Assembly (NCBI GenBank): GCA_963971305.1
Contig: OZ020313.1
Location: 19,479,260-19,543,259 of the forward strand
From: Arcuatula senhousia
Lineage: Eukaryota; Mollusca; Bivalvia; Mytilida; Mytilidae
Length of the DNA: 64,000 bases
Direction of reading: 5' to 3'
Part shown: positions 60,946 through 64,000 of the stretch, piece by piece
Layout: every line of letters starts with the position of its first letter
How positions within the stretch are numbered: position 1 is the stretch's first letter
Notes under the pieces: model-generated
Told to the model about the DNA's origin: nothing
Databases searched by the model: none
The model's input: only the letters and a program-made list of their open reading frames with translations
Translations under genes and position numbers: made by a program

Positions 60946-61156
60946 GTAACAACACAAAATCATAGTTAAAATGTATCAAAAATTTCAGATGCCTAAGAGG
61001 AAAAAACAAACAAAGGAAAGATGAAACTAGAGAGGAAGACAAATGAAACAGACTTTTTTTCTGATGTGTGTTTTTCAAAATATGCATATAAAAATGTGAT
61101 ACAAAATATCAACATATTTTGACATTTAATCATAATTTTTTTTTTCTTTTTTGCAG

Positions 61157-61269
61157 ACCAAGCATATGAATACCTGGGAGCTAGTCAAGTTATATACAGA
61201 GGCAAACGATTCCAAAAATATAATTTAACACAAATTTATAAATATACAAATACATACAATAGCTTGTAA
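61157..61269 (+). CDS. Orphan or alternative tail exon downstream of gene C
   Basis: A pyrimidine-rich acceptor (ctttttttgcag type) precedes an open stretch that, read in phase 1, gives a 37-residue tyrosine-rich tail (begins DQAYEYLGASQVIY, ends in a stop at 61267-61269). Gene C's exon 3 reaches a TAG at 60407, but two codons later (60416/60417) there is a donor gtaaag, also phase 1, that would join this exon. It looks like the cytoplasmic tail of an intact receptor, now cut off by the stop or used by an alternative transcript. It contains YEYL. No transcript evidence is available. Confidence 0.4.
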
Positions 61270-61274
61270 ACAAC

Positions 61275-62440
61275 GTCATTTATTTTTTTTTGTTCAATCT
61301 CTACAATTATATTTAATTACAAAGCACAGAATCAAATTAAATAACAAGAATTTAAACATTGCAAACGAAATATAATCATTTTCGAAAACTTTACCTTTTA
61401 CATTCAAAGGGAAACAATTCGATATTTTTAATTTCAATTACAAAAAAATAATAATTTTAAGTAGATGGTACGAAGACATTTTTGCTTCTCCAATTCTATC
61501 CATCTTATTTAATCTTATGCTTGAACAAAATGTTAATACATTTAAATTATTTTTCATTCCTACAAGTTCCAATTGTTAAAAAAAATAATTTGAATGGATA
61601 AAATATTTGTAACGACCTAAATTCAACTTAAAAATTAACAATTTGTGTAAAAAAATATTTTTTCTAAAGTTATAAAATTTCCTTTTGCAGTTTAATCAAA
61701 GAAAAATTTCATATCAATCAAGATACAACCACGTACACAACTTATTTCTTCGACGTTCTGTTGATACTTTTATTCGACATTAAACCTTTTAATAATGGAA
61801 AATATTTACAAATTCTAAGTTTCATAAAGTATAAATGGCAACTAACTTTTAAATAACTTAACGACTGTAAATGCAATTTAAAGAAGTTAACGATTTCAAA
61901 AATATGTTTCACAAAAGCAATGAAGTGTACAAGTAAATACCAATAGATTGTGAAAAAGTTTTTTTTTCTACTGTTATTTCAAATTACAAGCATTTTACAT
62001 TTTACATTCCAAGGGAGACAATTCGATAATTGCATTTTAAAGACATTTAAGTTTATGATTTGAAAACATTTTTTTATGCTCAAACTTTACCCTTTTGATT
62101 CAATCTTATGTTTTTAAAACATAATATATATATTATTTGTGTTTCGTAAATTGTTTAGAAATATTTTTAAGGGATTAAATATTTATAAAGATCTGATATA
62201 TGTGACATTTTAACATGATGGTAACTTTTAAAGTACTAGTATCAAAATGACTATGAGTGCAATCTACAAACTATACATATATAAATACTCAACACAATGT
62301 GTTCATTTTTTATTTATATTATAAGGCAAAGATAGATAATGCACATTAGTAGCGAACAAAGTGTCGCATGGAAAAACAGCATTGAAAATAACATGGGGAA
62401 ATGAGTATCATTCTTTGTCAAAAGGGGATATCCTAACAAC
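61275..62440. other. AT-rich spacer after gene C
   Basis: Very AT-rich, no ORF. Two similar T/A-rich blocks (around 61381-61500 and 61985-62110, each with CATTCxAAGGGA and CAATTCGAT) suggest an old ~600-bp duplication. Confidence 0.35.
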
Positions 62441-62443
62441 ATC

Positions 62444-63158
62444 TTGGATAAAGCTATCGACTCAGTTTCCCGGGTGACACGATCCAAGGCTTTGGAGCCC
62501 AGGTCAAGACGCAAGAATGACCGTATACCTTTGGTACTTACATACCACCCTCATAACATCGTTATACGGAACATTCTGTTGCGCAATTTCAAGTCCATCG
62601 TCTTGAAGGACGAACACATGTCGACAGTGTTCGACTCGCCACCCCTGACTGCTTTTCGCAAAGGTAAGAGTTTGAGGCAACATCTTGTCTCCAGTTCATT
62701 TGACAAATCCAAGAGACGTCCTCGCTCTGACTTTTCAGGCACCAGGGGTTGTGGTCGATCTATCTGTGTCACATGTCCTTTTACCTGGGAGACTGAAGAG
62801 ATAGTTGGCCCCTCCAACACCTTCAAGTTGAAGAACGGTTACACCTGCATCTCCGAAAATGTCATTTACGCCATCCGCTGTGCCAAGTGCCTTAAAATTT
62901 ACGTAGGAAAAACTTATCGTCGACTGGGTGACAGATTTGCTGAACACAGGAGAAGTGTTCTCAGATGCGATGATTGCCCAGTCGGCCAGTACTTTTCATT
63001 GCCAAACAAACCATGGCTTCCAGGATATGCAGGTGACCGTTCTCCTTGAAACATGCACCGGCGAAAAACAAAGACAGTTTCTTGAGCAAAGAATAATCAA
63101 CTTTTTAGGCACTTTTCAACCCTTTGGTATGAATGTAAAAAGACAGACCTTTTCTTAA
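62444..63158 (+). pseudogene. Penelope-like element C-terminal GIY-YIG endonuclease, frameshifted
   Basis: A 201-codon frame (first in-frame TTG at 62444; no clear ATG start) encodes the 3' part of a Penelope-like polyprotein. It has a PPLTAFRKGKSLRQHL linker (residues 67-81), a cysteine cluster GCGRSICVTC (102-111), and a GIY-YIG nuclease with VIYAI (140-144), IYVGKT (152-157) and DRFAEHRRS (163-171). The frame breaks near 63000-63020. The conserved C-terminus continues in another frame (LETCTGEKQRQFLEQRI to the stop at 63156-63158), so one small indel inactivated it. The RT domain upstream is missing (5' truncation). The enzyme class nicks the target for RT priming in this family. Confidence 0.8.
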
Positions 63159-63272
63159 TATTTATAAATTAGTCATCAAGTTCAGGATTAAAATACCACG
63201 TGTTGTTCTTCGAGTCAATTTTATGTCATTCTGTCCTCGTCAGTCGATGTGTGAACATCTTTTTACTTTTAA

Positions 63273-63312
63273 GCCCCTGAAGAAGGACTTTATGTCCGAA
63301 AATTTGGGCATT
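63273..63312 (+). ncRNA. Hammerhead-like motif in Penelope-like element 3' region
   Basis: GCCCCTGAAGAAGGAC, loop, GTCCGAAAATTTGGGC. The outer GCCC/GGGC can pair as stem I and GGAC/GTCC as stem II, with core strands CTGAAGA and GAAA. Penelope-like elements are known to carry hammerhead ribozymes. The stem III/cleavage segment (ATTT) is minimal here, so activity is uncertain. It lies ~115 bases after the GIY-YIG stop. Confidence 0.5.
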
Positions 63313-64000
63313 CTTGTTTTATTTGTTTTAAAGGTTTTATTTCTTTATGTTTCTTATTTAGTTTTTGCCTTTTAAATGTGGCTTCACCATCCATTTATTT
63401 ATCTATTTTAAATTTACTTTTGACTGGCATTCACTTTTTCAGTTGTCTTGTTCAAACTGCAATTGTAAAATCTATGATATTTTGTAGTGTTATAAGCCAA
63501 TATTTTTGTCTGTAGTTGATTTACAGAATCTGAATGTAATAGTGCATTTAGAAATAAATTTGATACAGTGTTGTCTTGCATTTGACAAAATTAAATGTTC
63601 TTTTTTTTTACTAATATAGTTACAAACATTTATTCCACATATAATTTATTATACATATAAACATATTTCAATTGTTTTGTCTGTTTAAACAATCTGGTTT
63701 AAATTATTTGGTTATCTTTTTTTTTAGTAGAGTTAAAAAATTATCTTGATTGTGAAGTATACAAAAACCAATCAAACAAAACAGGAAGCAAAAACAAAGA
63801 ATTATATAAGGTAGCCTTGACCACATGAGATTGTTCAATTACAAATTAACACAGGAACTGAATACCGTATTATCAAAGCTAACAGAAATATAATTTTACA
63901 GTTTAAATTCTATGCAAGATAAAAAAAATTTATAATGTATAAATTTTAAAAACAATTAGTTTGATATTCTTTGTATGCATCGTATCACACTTGTAAATGG

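Noticed and set aside
62551..62947. Minus-strand ORFs opposite the GIY-YIG frame
   Set aside because: Shadows of the well-supported plus-strand Penelope-like coding sequence.

Overview
This is a eukaryotic, AT-rich, intron-bearing window. It most resembles a bivalve mollusc, probably a Mytilus-type mussel. The reasons are Penelope-like retroelement fragments, hammerhead-ribozyme 'retrozyme' tandem repeats of a kind reported from mussels, tRNA-derived SINEs, many foldback/MITE-like repeats, and small genes cut into phase-1 exons. There are no bacterial operons and no CRISPR array. A 100-base N run at 31051-31150 is a scaffold gap. The species is inferred from repeat and gene style, not from a marker gene.

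The only convincing host genes are three small genes for secreted or membrane proteins, each with one immunoglobulin-like (Ig) domain; I assembled them by hand from splice sites and reading phase. Gene A (+, 9154-12069) has a signal peptide, a V-like Ig domain, a short linker, a transmembrane helix and a ~75-residue tail with two YxxL motifs arranged like an ITAM. Gene B (-, 29846-15908) has five phase-1 exons: signal peptide, Ig domain, linker, transmembrane segment and short tail. Gene C (+, 53610-60409) is a diverged paralogue of B. Its signal-peptide exon is the same length, its Ig exon is related, and its transmembrane-type exon ends in a stop codon, while a possible tail exon remains downstream at 61157-61269. 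A and B converge; B and C diverge, about 24 kb apart.

The first introns of B and C each contain a multi-kilobase array of the same ~27-bp minisatellite (22.2-29.5 kb and 54.0-58.6 kb). The arrays are inverted in the window but lie in the same orientation relative to transcription. With the matching first exons, this argues for an inverted duplication of an ancestral gene that already carried the array.

Much of the rest is mobile DNA. There are several truncated Penelope-like or related reverse transcriptase copies and 3' tails (4.7-5.7, 6.4, 7.4, 10.8, 11.3, 12.9, 13.3-14.1 and 60.8 kb) and a GIY-YIG endonuclease end of a Penelope-like element (62.4-63.2 kb). A tandem array of ~359-bp hammerhead retrozymes lies at 18.46-20.02 kb, with scattered relics elsewhere. 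There is a decayed LINE reverse transcriptase on the minus strand (48.5-49.5 kb), a decayed Harbinger-type transposase (50.27-50.58 kb), two copies of a tRNA-SINE, a three-copy GC-richer repeat, and several foldback elements. A pair of matching inverted ends at 35353 and 51336 frames about 16 kb.
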